From contig JAJRRC010000039.1 of assembly GCA_024279865.1 (NCBI GenBank), forward strand, positions 1 to 64,000: a stretch of 64,000 bases of DNA. Reading direction: 5' to 3'. Shown here piece by piece: positions 43,120-52,042 of the stretch. Within the stretch, counting starts at the first letter, position 1; every line of letters begins with the position of its first letter. The notes beneath the pieces are model-generated. The model saw only the letters and a program-made list of their open reading frames with translations. It was not told where the DNA came from and did not search any database. Made by a program: the position numbers and the translations under genes. Origin of the DNA: Planctomycetota bacterium (GTDB taxonomy: Bacteria; Planctomycetota; Phycisphaerae; Phycisphaerales; Phycisphaeraceae).

Positions 43120-43935
43120 TTATTTCGCTTCTTGTGTATCACCAGAACCCTCGTCGGGCATGTCTTGCATCATGCCTGTCAGGGTTTTTTGCTGCTCTTG
43201 GGTCAAGACACCAGCCGCTTTCCCAATGAAACGGATGAAGGCGAGACGCTGATTGCCTTTGACCTTTTCAATTTCTCGGATTTTCTTCTCGATGAATTCA
43301 ATTTTGGGCTGATCGGAACTGGTCATTTCCCATAAGTCCTGCTCCGCCTGCTCGACGGTTCTTTCAAACGTGGCATGACTTAACAATGCCTTCTCTTTGA
43401 ACTGGTTTAATTTGGCTTGTTGTTGGGTGGACAGTGAAATGTGGTCGGCATGATTCAGAAAAAATCCTGTCGAGCCAATATGATAAAGGTGCGATGTGCC
43501 GGGAAATCCGGGAAGTGCCGATTGGGCCATCTGCTTTTGACGCATTTTTCCCATCATGCCCATGCTGCCCTGACCCATCATGCCCATACCCATTTTCATG
43601 GATTTCATTTTGCCCATGCTCTTTTTTTTCATGGTGGCACCCATTTTCATGGGAGATTTTTTCTTCATTTTATCCATGGATTTCATTTTGCCCATGGATT
43701 TCATGTCCATCGATTTCTCCGGCATGTCAGCGGTCTCTTCAATGCCAAGTTTGGCTTCTAATTGTGTGATCTTTTCCCGAAGCTCAGTCAATTGGCTGAC
43801 CAAGGGCGTTTCACCATTGGGTGATTCGTTTTCTTGTGCAGACACAAAGCCATCCACACTTGCGACGGCCACAAAAACGAACAAGGTTAAAAAAAGAGAA
43901 GAGAACTTTTCAAAGAGATGATTGGCGGGCATCAT
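43120..43935 (-). CDS. Exported Met/Lys-rich CpxP/Spy-like protein
   Basis: A 271-residue exported protein. After a signal peptide and a coiled stretch (L-T-E-L-R-E-K-I-T-Q-L-E-A-K-L) come ~70 residues made of short repeats of K-S-M-x-K-M-K and G-M-M-G, a striking Met/Lys array. The C-terminal 130 residues are helical with two L-T/S-x-x-Q motifs (L-S-T-Q-Q-Q, L-T-Q-E-Q-Q), as in Spy/CpxP metal-stress sensors. Methionine arrays of this sort bind copper or silver. The start at 43935 has AGGAAAAAT upstream. It opens the electron-transfer cluster, which might therefore be a metal-reduction or metal-defence system. Confidence 0.75.
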   Translation of the reverse strand: MMPANHLFEKFSSLFLTLFVFVAVASVDGFVSAQENESPNGETPLVSQLTELREKITQLEAKLGIEETADMPEKSMDMKSMGKMKSMDKMKKKSPMKMGATMKKKSMGKMKSMKMGMGMMGQGSMGMMGKMRQKQMAQSALPGFPGTSHLYHIGSTGFFLNHADHISLSTQQQAKLNQFKEKALLSHATFERTVEQAEQDLWEMTSSDQPKIEFIEKKIREIEKVKGNQRLAFIRFIGKAAGVLTQEQQKTLTGMMQDMPDEGSGDTQEAK

Positions 43936-43993
43936 GATTTTTCCTGTTTTTTTAAAAGAACATGAACGTGACATTTTTAAGTGTAACAGAGTT

Positions 43994-44518
43994 TTAACGC
44001 AAAGCATTCGCCAAGCGAAGTGTTTCATCACACAGTTCTTCAATGCGGCCTTGGATTTTTTCATCCACCACCTGCCCATCTTTAAATGCTTCCCCCGTCG
44101 CATACACAAACCGAGGCACCACCAAGGTGCGAAAGTCCAACATCAAATCACCCGCTAGCCCCATCACCGAGGCGTAGCTGCTATGCCCGCCTGCTGCACA
44201 GATAAAACCCACAATCTGATCCGTCCAAGCGTCCCGACCCGTTAACTCCACCAAATTCTTGGCCGCTGCATTGATATCAAAATTGTAAATCGGCACTGCC
44301 ATGATAACTGCCTTCGCCCCGGCAATCATCTGCTTCAACGGCTCCACACGCCGATGGGCATAAGCACTGCCGCCATCACAAAACGGTAAATCCTCATCCT
44401 GCAAATCCAACCAAGATGTGGCAACCTCCTTGCTCTGCAAATAAGCCTGGGCCTGGCGAGCCATCACCCTTGAGTGACTGGTGGGTTTTAGTGAACAACT
44501 TAAAAGTAAAATAGACAT
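43994..44518 (-). CDS. NADPH-dependent FMN reductase
   Basis: A 174-residue flavodoxin-fold protein. L-S-C-S-L-K-P-x-S-H-S-R is the FMN phosphate loop, V-P-I-Y-N-F-D-I-N-A-A-A-K-N is the second flavin contact, and the central A-A-G-G-H-S-S-Y loop fits the family. It can supply reduced FMN or reduce quinones or metals. It starts with AGGAACCC. It lies 58 bases before the CpxP-like gene and may belong to the same unit. Confidence 0.9.
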   Translation of the reverse strand: MSILLLSCSLKPTSHSRVMARQAQAYLQSKEVATSWLDLQDEDLPFCDGGSAYAHRRVEPLKQMIAGAKAVIMAVPIYNFDINAAAKNLVELTGRDAWTDQIVGFICAAGGHSSYASVMGLAGDLMLDFRTLVVPRFVYATGEAFKDGQVVDEKIQGRIEELCDETLRLANALR

Positions 44519-44551
44519 GAGGGTTCCTGTTTTCTGAAAAAATAGCTTGTT

Positions 44552-44842
44552 TTAAGACTGATTCAGTTGATGCCATGCGCGAACACAATCACAACAGATA
44601 CATGCTTTGCTGCGTAAATGCCGCGGCACCTGATCCAAAAGTTCTTTCGCAATGGTAACCGACTCACACCAACACCCCCCGCCCCCGCCCCCGGAAGTGT
44701 CCTCGAAAATGCTTCCTGAATTCCCCGCCAGATCATCCCCGGACATGACCCCAGAGCAATTTTGGGGATCAAGCATTGATTCCATCGCCATCACACAGCC
44801 ATTGGGCTTGCCACAAATCGGACAACAGGTTGGGTCAATCAA
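44552..44842 (-). CDS. Cysteine-rich CWC family protein, with glycine-tract insertion
   Basis: A 96-residue protein of the cysteine-rich CWC family: C-C-P-I-C-G-K-P-N-G-C, C-W-C-E-S-V and C-I-C-C-D-C-V, probably a zinc-binding small protein of unknown role. Between the first and second cysteine groups ~30 residues appear to be inserted (with S-G-G-G-G-G-G); they are encoded by a copy of the poly-C motif (44675-44698). No ATG is in frame; translation would begin at TTG 44842, directly beside repeat copy B. So the gene may have lost its original 5' end. Confidence 0.65.
   Translation of the reverse strand: MIDPTCCPICGKPNGCVMAMESMLDPQNCSGVMSGDDLAGNSGSIFEDTSGGGGGGCWCESVTIAKELLDQVPRHLRSKACICCDCVRAWHQLNQS
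44675..44698. repeat. Poly-C motif variant in the CWC gene
   Basis: CACCCCCCGCCCCCGCCCCC followed by GGAAGTGT. It differs from the other copies by two G interruptions, and encodes the glycine tract. Confidence 0.6.
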
Positions 44843-44849
44843 TGCGTCA

Positions 44850-44951
44850 TACCAATCATGTTTAAAACTCGTGCGTTTTGTGATTCGCGAAGACTGAATT
44901 GATGATACTTTATAAAACTCTCAACGCGCAATAAAAATATGCCATGCGTAT
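44850..44951 (+). repeat. ~100-bp dispersed repeat, copy B
   Basis: ACCAATCATGTTTAAAACTC, GTGCGTTTTGTGATTCGCGA, ACTTTATAAAACTCTCAACG and ATGCCATGCGTAT in order. It lies upstream of the CWC gene. The rest of 44952-45145 holds no gene. Confidence 0.8.
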
Positions 44952-45145
44952 CAGTCATCTCTATGCTTGTAGCCTGCCCAAGCCTCAAAAACAAGTTCAC
45001 TGAATATCTACACAGAGAATTGCAATGCTACCATGGATCGCGGCATGACAGGAGGCCATCAATGATTTGATCTTGAAAGACCACCCGCCACGTACACAAA
45101 AACCCGGGGGGAGAGGGGAAAACTCAACCGTAATCTGTATATTTC

Positions 45146-47248
45146 CTAAGGATTCAGGCTAATAAGACTAGGTACGCCATTGAGCGACGGCACAGAATCA
45201 ACGGCCGCAGCGGCTAAAACACGAGCTTTCTTTTTCGGATATCCCTTCACCGACTGCGCCAAAACGACTGCACGCGAACGATCCTGTAATTGCACCTGTG
45301 GGCAGGTCGCCAACACCCAGGCCAATTCCAATTTGAGCAATTCCTCCGTCGGCTTCAAGGCCAAGGCCCGTTCTAAAAACAGCAACGCTTCCCCAGTCCG
45401 ACCCTGAAGATAGGCCACCTGTCCATTGGTCCACAAAACAGCAGAGCTGTTCGGAGCCAAGGCCAAGGCATGACGAAACTGCTTGGCTGCCGCGGGATAG
45501 TCCCCTTGTTTTAACAATAACATTCCCAGTTCCTGTGGCGCGGCTGGGCTTTGCGGACGCTGACGAATCACCTCTAAAAAATGCGCCTTCGCCTGCGAGA
45601 AGTTTCCTTTTTGTACCAGCAAACGAGCCAAATGATGATGTGCCGAAACATAGCCAGACCAGATTTTTACCGCTTGGGTATAGTGAATGATCGCCCGTTC
45701 TTTCTCACCTGTTTGGTCCAATGCCAGGCCCAGATGATAATGGCCTTGAGGCAAATCAGGCTGCAGTTCAATGGAACGTTCTAGTAAAGGAATTGCCTGG
45801 GCAGGCTTCCCTAATTTTAAAAGCACACTGGCAAGATTGTGATGCAGTTGAGCAAATTCCTGATGTAACTGTAACCCTTTTTCATAATCAGCTTGAGCCA
45901 AATGAAGATACTCAACTTGGCGTGTTTGATTAAAGGCTCGCTCCCACGCCACCCCACGATAGTTGTAGGCCATCCACGACTGAGGGTTGTCCACCAATGC
46001 CTGTGTCCACAAGGTCACCGGATTGGCAAACGTCCGGGCATGGGACAAACTCGACAAGCTCAAGAACCCCAGCAAACACACCAGTAGCACACGGGAAGCC
46101 CACTTGGGCAGCCGTTGAAAAATTGCGATCAGTACACCTGCCAAGAGAATGATCACGCCGATACTTGCGTGGTAGCTGAAATGGTCCGCCACGAATGAAA
46201 ACCGCATCGGATACACATCAAAAAATCCCGACGCAGGCAACAACGACCCCAGATAAAACAGCCATGCTGCCAACGGCCACAAACTCAACCGCCCCCGCCA
46301 ATGCCACAATGCCCCCGCAATCAAAACCACCAACGCGGGAAAACCAAACTGCCACCCTTGGGAAGCATCAATCGTCCAACGTGGATAATTAAACATAAAA
46401 ACGTCTGGCCAAAAAATCTTATGGGCATAAAACATCGCCACCCGACCAGCAATCAAAAAACGCTCCACAGGCGTTTGATTCCAAGCACTTCCCAAAGCGC
46501 CCACGTCATTGATCTCCATACTCACCGTGATGGCACTGAGCGACAGGCCAATGACAAAAAAGGGGATTAACTTCAGGCCATGTCGCCAAGGCAGCCGTTG
46601 CCACAAATCTCTAAGTCGCATGTCTCCCCCGCTCATTTGCTGACACCACAGCACAAGAAACATCGCAGCAGGCCAAGTGGCTGTCACCGTTTTACATAAC
46701 AACGCACAGACATAACACAGCAACGCCAGCGTATACCACCGCCAGCGATTGGCCTTCGTGAAATTCAAATAGGCTAAAAAGGCAGAAAGAAAAAACAAAC
46801 ACGAAAGTACATTTTTACGTTCGGTAATCCAGGCTACCGTCTCGACACCAAGCGGGTGTACCGCAAACAACATGGCAGTGAGCCAAGCACCTTGCGTCCA
46901 GCCCAACTTCCACAAAACCCGCCACAACAACAACGCATTGAGGACATGTAAAATCAAATTGACGATATGAAAACCCGGTGCCCAAAGTTCCCAAACATGG
47001 TACTCCAGCCAAAACGTGGTATGCACCAAGGGATAATATTGAGGCACCGCACCCCGCACCGTCCAGATACGCCAAAGCCCTTCGACCGATCTTAATTGTA
47101 GATTGCCTTGCACGTAGCCGTCGTCGTCCCAGATAAAGCCGTTGGACAAACTTGGGGCATACGCCAAAAGCGTCCACCCCAACAGCACCCCAGCCAAAAG
47201 CCAGGTACGACGAGAATTCACAGGAGCAAGACCGGCAGACATGTTCAT
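45146..47248 (-). CDS. TMTC/PMT-like membrane glycosyltransferase with TPR tail
   Basis: A 700-residue protein. Around 11 transmembrane helices make up the N-terminal 410 residues, with the W-D-D-D motif after helix 1 (F-I-W-D-D-D-G-Y) and H-P-L-G-V-E-T-V-A-W-I-T-E-R-K-N in the loop after helix 3, both marks of the GT39/TMTC class of lipid-linked sugar transferases. The C-terminal 260 residues contain six to seven TPR units (Y-E-K-G-L-Q-L, A-I-P-L-L-E-R-S-I-E-L-Q-P-D). It probably O-glycosylates exported proteins, a class common in planctomycetes. Confidence 0.85.
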   Translation of the reverse strand: MNMSAGLAPVNSRRTWLLAGVLLGWTLLAYAPSLSNGFIWDDDGYVQGNLQLRSVEGLWRIWTVRGAVPQYYPLVHTTFWLEYHVWELWAPGFHIVNLILHVLNALLLWRVLWKLGWTQGAWLTAMLFAVHPLGVETVAWITERKNVLSCLFFLSAFLAYLNFTKANRWRWYTLALLCYVCALLCKTVTATWPAAMFLVLWCQQMSGGDMRLRDLWQRLPWRHGLKLIPFFVIGLSLSAITVSMEINDVGALGSAWNQTPVERFLIAGRVAMFYAHKIFWPDVFMFNYPRWTIDASQGWQFGFPALVVLIAGALWHWRGRLSLWPLAAWLFYLGSLLPASGFFDVYPMRFSFVADHFSYHASIGVIILLAGVLIAIFQRLPKWASRVLLVCLLGFLSLSSLSHARTFANPVTLWTQALVDNPQSWMAYNYRGVAWERAFNQTRQVEYLHLAQADYEKGLQLHQEFAQLHHNLASVLLKLGKPAQAIPLLERSIELQPDLPQGHYHLGLALDQTGEKERAIIHYTQAVKIWSGYVSAHHHLARLLVQKGNFSQAKAHFLEVIRQRPQSPAAPQELGMLLLKQGDYPAAAKQFRHALALAPNSSAVLWTNGQVAYLQGRTGEALLFLERALALKPTEELLKLELAWVLATCPQVQLQDRSRAVVLAQSVKGYPKKKARVLAAAAVDSVPSLNGVPSLISLNP

Positions 47249-47283
47249 CGCATCATCATAGCCTGAGGACGCATGGACCCCAA

Positions 47284-47724
47284 TCAGGGGGTGATCAGTT
47301 GAGAGACAATGTGATCGTAGATGAGGTTTGCCTGTTCACGGTTTTCGGTCCGATTGATGCCGAAGATTTCGATTCGTGTTTTGGTTGCTTTGAGGCCGGT
47401 GATCAGAATCCGAAACGCCCGGTTGTTGGCATTTTTAAAATGCAGTGATGCGTCAATGGCGGTGGTGGCCAATTGAATTTCCTGTAATTGCAGCCGTTGC
47501 AAGGTTGCCACCGAGGTTTGCACCACCCGAACGGGCTCGACATTGATGACATGGCGGACCAAGACTTTGTACATCTCATCATTTCGCTTGAGCGGGTTCG
47601 AAACACACCCAGCCAAACCAAACAACAGGCCCAACATCAAAACATGCGTAATAATTCGGTTCATAGCCCAATCGTCGGCCCATTGGGGGGTTTGTCTTGA
47701 TTCTTTGAAGATACTGCCACGCAT
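47284..47724 (-). CDS. Lipoprotein of unknown function (DUF3568-like)
   Basis: A 146-residue protein. The signal helix MNRIITHVLMLGLLFGLAGC, with lipobox L-A-G-C, is preceded by an unusual 20-residue N-terminal stretch. I start it at 47724 since AAAGGAGG lies six bases upstream, whereas the ATG at 47664, right at the signal helix, has no clear site. The mature part (V-A-T-L-Q-R-L-Q-L-Q, strands with F-R-I-L-I-T-G-L and T-R-I-E-I-F-G-I-N) resembles small DUF3568-type lipoproteins. Function unknown. Confidence 0.65.
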   Translation of the reverse strand: MRGSIFKESRQTPQWADDWAMNRIITHVLMLGLLFGLAGCVSNPLKRNDEMYKVLVRHVINVEPVRVVQTSVATLQRLQLQEIQLATTAIDASLHFKNANNRAFRILITGLKATKTRIEIFGINRTENREQANLIYDHIVSQLITP

Positions 47725-47819
47725 GGCCGCCTCCTTTATTGACACGCCAAGCAAACAAGATTTACGGTATGAATATCGCCATCCCCATGATCGTTGCATA
47801 TCACAAAGGAGCAGCTTTC

Positions 47820-48176
47820 ATGGCCATCACCAAAGCAGACATTACTTTCCAGGCATCGGCGTCAAATGCCGCAGACGCCACCACCACCGCCACCGGCGTG
47901 AACCTCTCGACCGGCTATGGCGCCACCATCAACGTTCGTATCACCAATGGCGCAACCGCCCCCACCATCGCATGCCAATGTGATATCGAAGTTTCAAACG
48001 ATGGATCAGACTGGTACGTCTATCGCACGGTCTATGGCAACACCGTCAACAGCGATGTCACCGAAGCCAGTATCGAAATCCCCATCGGCCATCAATACGT
48101 CCGCACGTCTTTCCATGGCAACACCGGCCAAGCGGTCACCATTGAAGCCGACGGCTCCAACGTCACGGGAGTATGA
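47820..48176 (+). CDS. Small beta-rich protein of a LamG cassette
   Basis: A 118-residue protein, Thr/Ala-rich with regular beta strands (V-N-L-S-T-G-Y-G-A-T-I-N-V-R-I-T-N-G). AAAGGAG precedes the ATG. Three bases after its stop is the start of the LamG protein, so the pair is one unit. I do not recognise a family; in composition it resembles phage virion or tail proteins from planctomycete prophages. No signal peptide. Confidence 0.65.
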   Translation: MAITKADITFQASASNAADATTTATGVNLSTGYGATINVRITNGATAPTIACQCDIEVSNDGSDWYVYRTVYGNTVNSDVTEASIEIPIGHQYVRTSFHGNTGQAVTIEADGSNVTGV

Positions 48177-48179
48177 TAG

Positions 48180-49796
48180 ATGGGACAAGAACAATCCCAT
48201 TTATCGGTTGATTGGCAAAATCCTTTTAACAAAAATCACCTATTAAACAGGGGGTTAATAGGGTGGTGGCTTAATGCACCTCCATTGCAAGGTGGGTATA
48301 CCCATTTTGACCTTACAGGGAAGCATCACGGAAAACTCACGAATATGGACCCGGCAACGGATTGGATTCATCATGCTAGGCCAGGTGGGTTTGGTGCATT
48401 GGATTTTGATGGGGTCAATGATGCGGTCACCATACCAGACCACACAGACCTGAACCCTTCGGCAATTACAATATCATTATGGACAAACCTACGGTCTTTA
48501 TCCGGCTATGGGAACTTTGTTGAAAAAGATTTTAATTCTGGATACCGGGTCAGAATTGAACCGGATGGTAAGCTCCGTTTTTTAAATAATGGGGGCAGCA
48601 ATGGCTTAACCACCACCGGCACAATTGCAATCGACACTTGGGTGTTTCTCGCATTCACAGCGGATGGGTTTGGTTTTAATGCTTACATCGATGGAACACT
48701 AGATAGGTCTGGTGGAGCACCATATATACAATCAGCGGAAGTAAATGATCTACATATTGGTAGTGGGTTCCAAGGAGGAGCCCCTTTTGAACTAATAAAC
48801 GGACAAATAGACGATGTCCGTTTGTACAATCGTGCTCTATCTGCCGATGAAATCAATGAGTATTATTGGCGAAGCAAGCAAGGCTATGCAGACTTATTCA
48901 ATCGAGTATTGCCTGCCAAAACATTCCTTTTCGCCACACCCCCAACACCACCAACAAGTCAGTCTGAACGAAGTAATAACAGTGCGAGGCCTCCGGCTCA
49001 CACCCCCATTGACGCATCACATGAGATCGGTAAGCACATTGTCCAAGCCTGGGGAACCAATTCTTTTACCGGAAACAAAGTCATCGATATTTCCGGCCGA
49101 GGTGAAGACGGAACCGTCACAGGCTCACCACCAACGATCAACACCCGCTATGGCAAAGCCATAGATTTTGAAGGGACATCTGGTGATGATAAAATCAAAG
49201 CTAATAACACACCAATCACCAGCTATCCCTTTACACTTGTCTCGCGGTTTCGAGCCGACGTTGTAGCCACCAACGACGCATTGGCTTTGGGAAACTCAAT
49301 AAATAACAGTGATTTTGTATACATCCGAACAAACTCGTTTACGAATAACTTGGCCTTGGGGATTGCACGTGGATCGGGTGAGACCATTTCAGGCGGCTCG
49401 TACTCGGTCGGGGACATTATTGAAGTCGCTGGCGTGTTCGCATCCACCACAGACCGAAAACTATACGTCAATGGAGTTTTAGAAAACTCCAGCACCGTCA
49501 ATGTTGGATTCCCTTCTGGACTGGATCGTTCATCGATGGGCCTCTCGTCGGGTGAGTTGGACACAGCGTTGTTCAACGGTCCCATTTTCTGGGGCTATTG
49601 GCTTGATGCGGCCTTGACGGCCGAGCAGGTCAAATCACTTTATGAAGATCCATTCCAGGTATACGCACAAGCACCCGCCTTGCCGCCGTTTTTACTGATG
49701 CCACCACCCGCCGCTGGTGGCCTAGCCTGGCCCGTGATTGGCAGCGCGGTTTTAAGCAGCGATGTTTTTGGCAGTATGGGAATCCGCGCAGGCTAA
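48180..49796 (+). CDS. Double LamG/concanavalin-like lectin protein, phage-tail-like
   Basis: A 538-residue protein with two LamG/laminin-G-like lectin domains. The first (residues ~20-230) has W-W-L-N, D-L-T-G-x-x-H-G, L-D-F-D-G-V-N-D and G-Q-I-D-D-V-R-L-Y-N-R-A-L-S. The second (~285-500) has V-I-D-I-S-G-R-G-E-D-G, I-D-F-E-G-T-S-G and A-L-T-A-E-Q-V-K-S-L-Y-E-D-P. There is no signal peptide. Bases 48220-48860 are clearly richer in A+T than the second half and the neighbours, which suggests that the first domain came from elsewhere. It ends four bases into dapB on the other strand. Confidence 0.78.
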   Translation: MGQEQSHLSVDWQNPFNKNHLLNRGLIGWWLNAPPLQGGYTHFDLTGKHHGKLTNMDPATDWIHHARPGGFGALDFDGVNDAVTIPDHTDLNPSAITISLWTNLRSLSGYGNFVEKDFNSGYRVRIEPDGKLRFLNNGGSNGLTTTGTIAIDTWVFLAFTADGFGFNAYIDGTLDRSGGAPYIQSAEVNDLHIGSGFQGGAPFELINGQIDDVRLYNRALSADEINEYYWRSKQGYADLFNRVLPAKTFLFATPPTPPTSQSERSNNSARPPAHTPIDASHEIGKHIVQAWGTNSFTGNKVIDISGRGEDGTVTGSPPTINTRYGKAIDFEGTSGDDKIKANNTPITSYPFTLVSRFRADVVATNDALALGNSINNSDFVYIRTNSFTNNLALGIARGSGETISGGSYSVGDIIEVAGVFASTTDRKLYVNGVLENSSTVNVGFPSGLDRSSMGLSSGELDTALFNGPIFWGYWLDAALTAEQVKSLYEDPFQVYAQAPALPPFLLMPPPAAGGLAWPVIGSAVLSSDVFGSMGIRAG

Positions 49797-50590
49797 GCGT
49801 TCAATCCCAGCACATCAGGCATGCCGTAGCGGCCATGAGGTTTGTCAGCCAGCCATTGAGCTGCTTTGAGTGCGCCATGGACAAACACATCCCGCGAAGT
49901 TGCCAGATGGGTCAATTGTAATTCTTCGCCCAAGGTGCCAAAGCTGACGGTGTGTCGTCCGATTTGATCGCCCAATCGCAGTGCGTGCATGCCGATTTCG
50001 CCTCGCTTGCGGGCCACTTCATCACCCTGACGGCCGTGAACGACATCTTCATTGATGTCTTTGCCCGTGGCGTTGCAAATGGCTTGAGCAATTCCAAGGG
50101 CTGTGCCTGAAGGTGCGTCCACTTTGAAGCGATGATGCGATTCAACGATCTCGATGTCGTAATCATCGCCAAGTTGCTTGGCGACCTGAGCCGCAAGAGC
50201 GAATAAAAGATTCACGCCCAAGCTCATATTAGGGGCCTGGAGAATGGCAATGGATTTTCCTGCTTCATCAATGGCGGCATGATCTTCGTCGGTCAGGCTG
50301 GTGGTCCCGATGACCAAGCTGGTATTGGATGCCACGCATGAAGCAATGGTTTTTTGGGTCACGCCCCCTGCTGCAAAATCAATCACCACATCTGCATCCG
50401 TCGGCAACGTGTCCGTCAAGGCCACGCCCAGCGTGCCCACGCCAGCCAAAAGGCCCACATCGGTCCCCAACTGCTCATGAGCCGAACGTTCAACGGCTCC
50501 CACAAGTTGAAGCTTGTCATTTTCAGACGTCAACGCGACCAATCGCTGACCCATACGGCCAGCGGCACCATGAATTACGACTCGTATCAT
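49793..50590 (-). CDS. dapB: 4-hydroxy-tetrahydrodipicolinate reductase (DapB)
   Basis: DapB makes tetrahydrodipicolinate for lysine and diaminopimelate. The 265-residue protein has G-A-A-G-R-M-G-Q (NAD(P)H site), D-F-A-A-G-G-V-T, A-P-N-M-S-L-G-V-N-L and E-S-H-H-R-F-K-V-D-A-P-S-G-T-A. The start at 50590 (MIRVVIHGA) is the family one. Diaminopimelate supply fits with a peptidoglycan wall, in line with the LpoB-like genes. Its 3' end overlaps the LamG gene by four bases in convergent direction. Confidence 0.95.
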   Translation of the reverse strand: MIRVVIHGAAGRMGQRLVALTSENDKLQLVGAVERSAHEQLGTDVGLLAGVGTLGVALTDTLPTDADVVIDFAAGGVTQKTIASCVASNTSLVIGTTSLTDEDHAAIDEAGKSIAILQAPNMSLGVNLLFALAAQVAKQLGDDYDIEIVESHHRFKVDAPSGTALGIAQAICNATGKDINEDVVHGRQGDEVARKRGEIGMHALRLGDQIGRHTVSFGTLGEELQLTHLATSRDVFVHGALKAAQWLADKPHGRYGMPDVLGLNA

Positions 50591-50828
50591 TCTTGAACCA
50601 CTTCCAAAATTAAAAATTTTCAATTAAAAACCTCCAACATAACATAATAGAGGTTTCGATGAAAACCGGGAAGCCCACAAGCCCATCACCCCAAATTCCC
50701 GGGGAATCTGAGGAATTTAGAACAATTGACGGCCATGGATCGCAGGCCCACAACGGGTCCAATACATGGACAAGGTTGCCCAGGCGATCCTCGATAGCCA
50801 AATCCGCTACACCTCAATGCCGGGGACT

Positions 50829-51113
50829 CTAATGCTCAAAGAAATCGTGAGAAGGGCGACCTGCCAGAATCTGTTCCTTGCCCCAGTTGGTGACGCTACG
50901 GAATTCGTCTGAGGCAATAAACGCATCAAACGTCCCTCGATCCGACCAGTCAGACAGAATCAAGTAACGCTGTGCGTCGTTGACATCATTAAAGAGGAAA
51001 GACTTGGTGTGGCCTTCCATTCCGTCCATTTTCTCGATAATGGCATTGCACACCTTTTCGAATTCAGCGTTTTTACCCGGGATAATTTGATAATTCATAC
51101 CAATGGTCAGCAT
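50829..51113 (-). CDS. ABM-type monooxygenase-like dimeric protein
   Basis: A 94-residue ferredoxin-like alpha/beta protein: I-G-M-N-Y-Q-I-I-P-G-K-N-A-E-F-E-K-V, L-I-L-S-D-W-S-D-R-G-T-F-D-A-F, as in the antibiotic-biosynthesis-monooxygenase superfamily (which also includes haem-binding members). AAAGGAGC precedes the ATG. It stands alone; its substrate is unknown. Confidence 0.8.
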   Translation of the reverse strand: MLTIGMNYQIIPGKNAEFEKVCNAIIEKMDGMEGHTKSFLFNDVNDAQRYLILSDWSDRGTFDAFIASDEFRSVTNWGKEQILAGRPSHDFFEH

Positions 51114-51305
51114 TATAAAGCTCCTTTGTTGCCCAGAAGATACGACAGGGACAATCCGCTGGCAAATCCAGCCCACAAAACGCCTTAGCCTTCTATCATC
51201 AGACAGTTTTATCCTTCAAGCAAACTCCCACGCTTGCATTGACCGGCGAGCTTGTTAGACTACGTGGCTCGTTGATCAGTATGCATCCTAGAAAAGGACC
51301 GGACG

Positions 51306-51566
51306 ATGCCAAAGCTTAAGACACATAAAGGTCTCGCCAAACGTATTAAAATCACTGCCAAAGGCAAAGTGAAGTTTAAAAAAGCGTTTAGCGGACATCT
51401 CATGAGCCACAAGACCGGTAAAAAATGCCGTCACCTACAGCTCAAAGGTTTGGTCAAAAGTGGCGACATTGGTCGCCTGGCCAAAATGCTACATCGCCCT
51501 TTAACTCGTGGCGATGGTCAGGCAACCGCTCCAGCAGCTTCTTCTGAGGCTGTCGCAGCTGGATAA
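51306..51566 (+). CDS. rpmI: 50S ribosomal protein L35
   Basis: An 86-residue L35: [20 protein letters not shown]. It has an Ala-rich C-terminal extension of ~20 residues. rplT follows 102 bases downstream. infC, which usually leads this operon, is not upstream here. Confidence 0.95.
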   Translation: MPKLKTHKGLAKRIKITAKGKVKFKKAFSGHLMSHKTGKKCRHLQLKGLVKSGDIGRLAKMLHRPLTRGDGQATAPAASSEAVAAG

Positions 51567-51668
51567 CTGATTGTTTGTAAGACATTCCATGATTGGTGTC
51601 ACTGTGAATCGGGTTTCAAGCGTCGAAACGAATCGGCCCCCGTACTCGCGTGAATAGGAGATTACACC

Positions 51669-52022
51669 ATGCCTCGTACAAGAAAAGGCGCAGCCCGCCG
51701 ACAATCCAAGGTTCGTTGGTTCAAACAGGCCAAAGGTAACCGTGGTAACCGCAGTAAAAACTGGCGTACCGTCAAACAGACCGTCATCCGCTCAGGCGTT
51801 TATGCCACGCGTGACCGTCGTTTGGTCAAACGTGATTATCGCCAGCTTTGGATCACTCGTATTAGCGCTGCTTGTCAGATGCGTGACATCAACTACAGCC
51901 GCTTCATCAGTGGTTTGAAGAAAGTCAGCATCACACTCAATCGCAAAATGCTCAGCGAAATTGCGATTGCGGACCCTGAAACTTTTGACCAGATCGTCGA
52001 TCAGGTCAAAGCAGCAGCCTAA
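51669..52022 (+). CDS. rplT: 50S ribosomal protein L20
   Basis: A 117-residue L20: M-P-R-T-R-K-G, Y-A-T-R-D-R-R-L-V-K-R-D-Y-R-Q-L-W-I-T-R-I and Y-S-R-F-I-S-G-L-K. The start has TAGGAG upstream. L20 commonly represses its operon by binding the leader; the 102-base gap before this gene would be where to look. Confidence 0.96.
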   Translation: MPRTRKGAARRQSKVRWFKQAKGNRGNRSKNWRTVKQTVIRSGVYATRDRRLVKRDYRQLWITRISAACQMRDINYSRFISGLKKVSITLNRKMLSEIAIADPETFDQIVDQVKAAA

Positions 52023-52042
52023 ATCCCCACTTGAAAAAACCC

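Noticed and set aside
43434-43921. Long His- and Pro-rich open frames opposite the CpxP-like gene
   Set aside because: They are antisense shadows of the Met/Lys repeats (ATG/AAG codons read backwards); the minus-strand gene has the signal peptide, ribosome binding site and family motifs.
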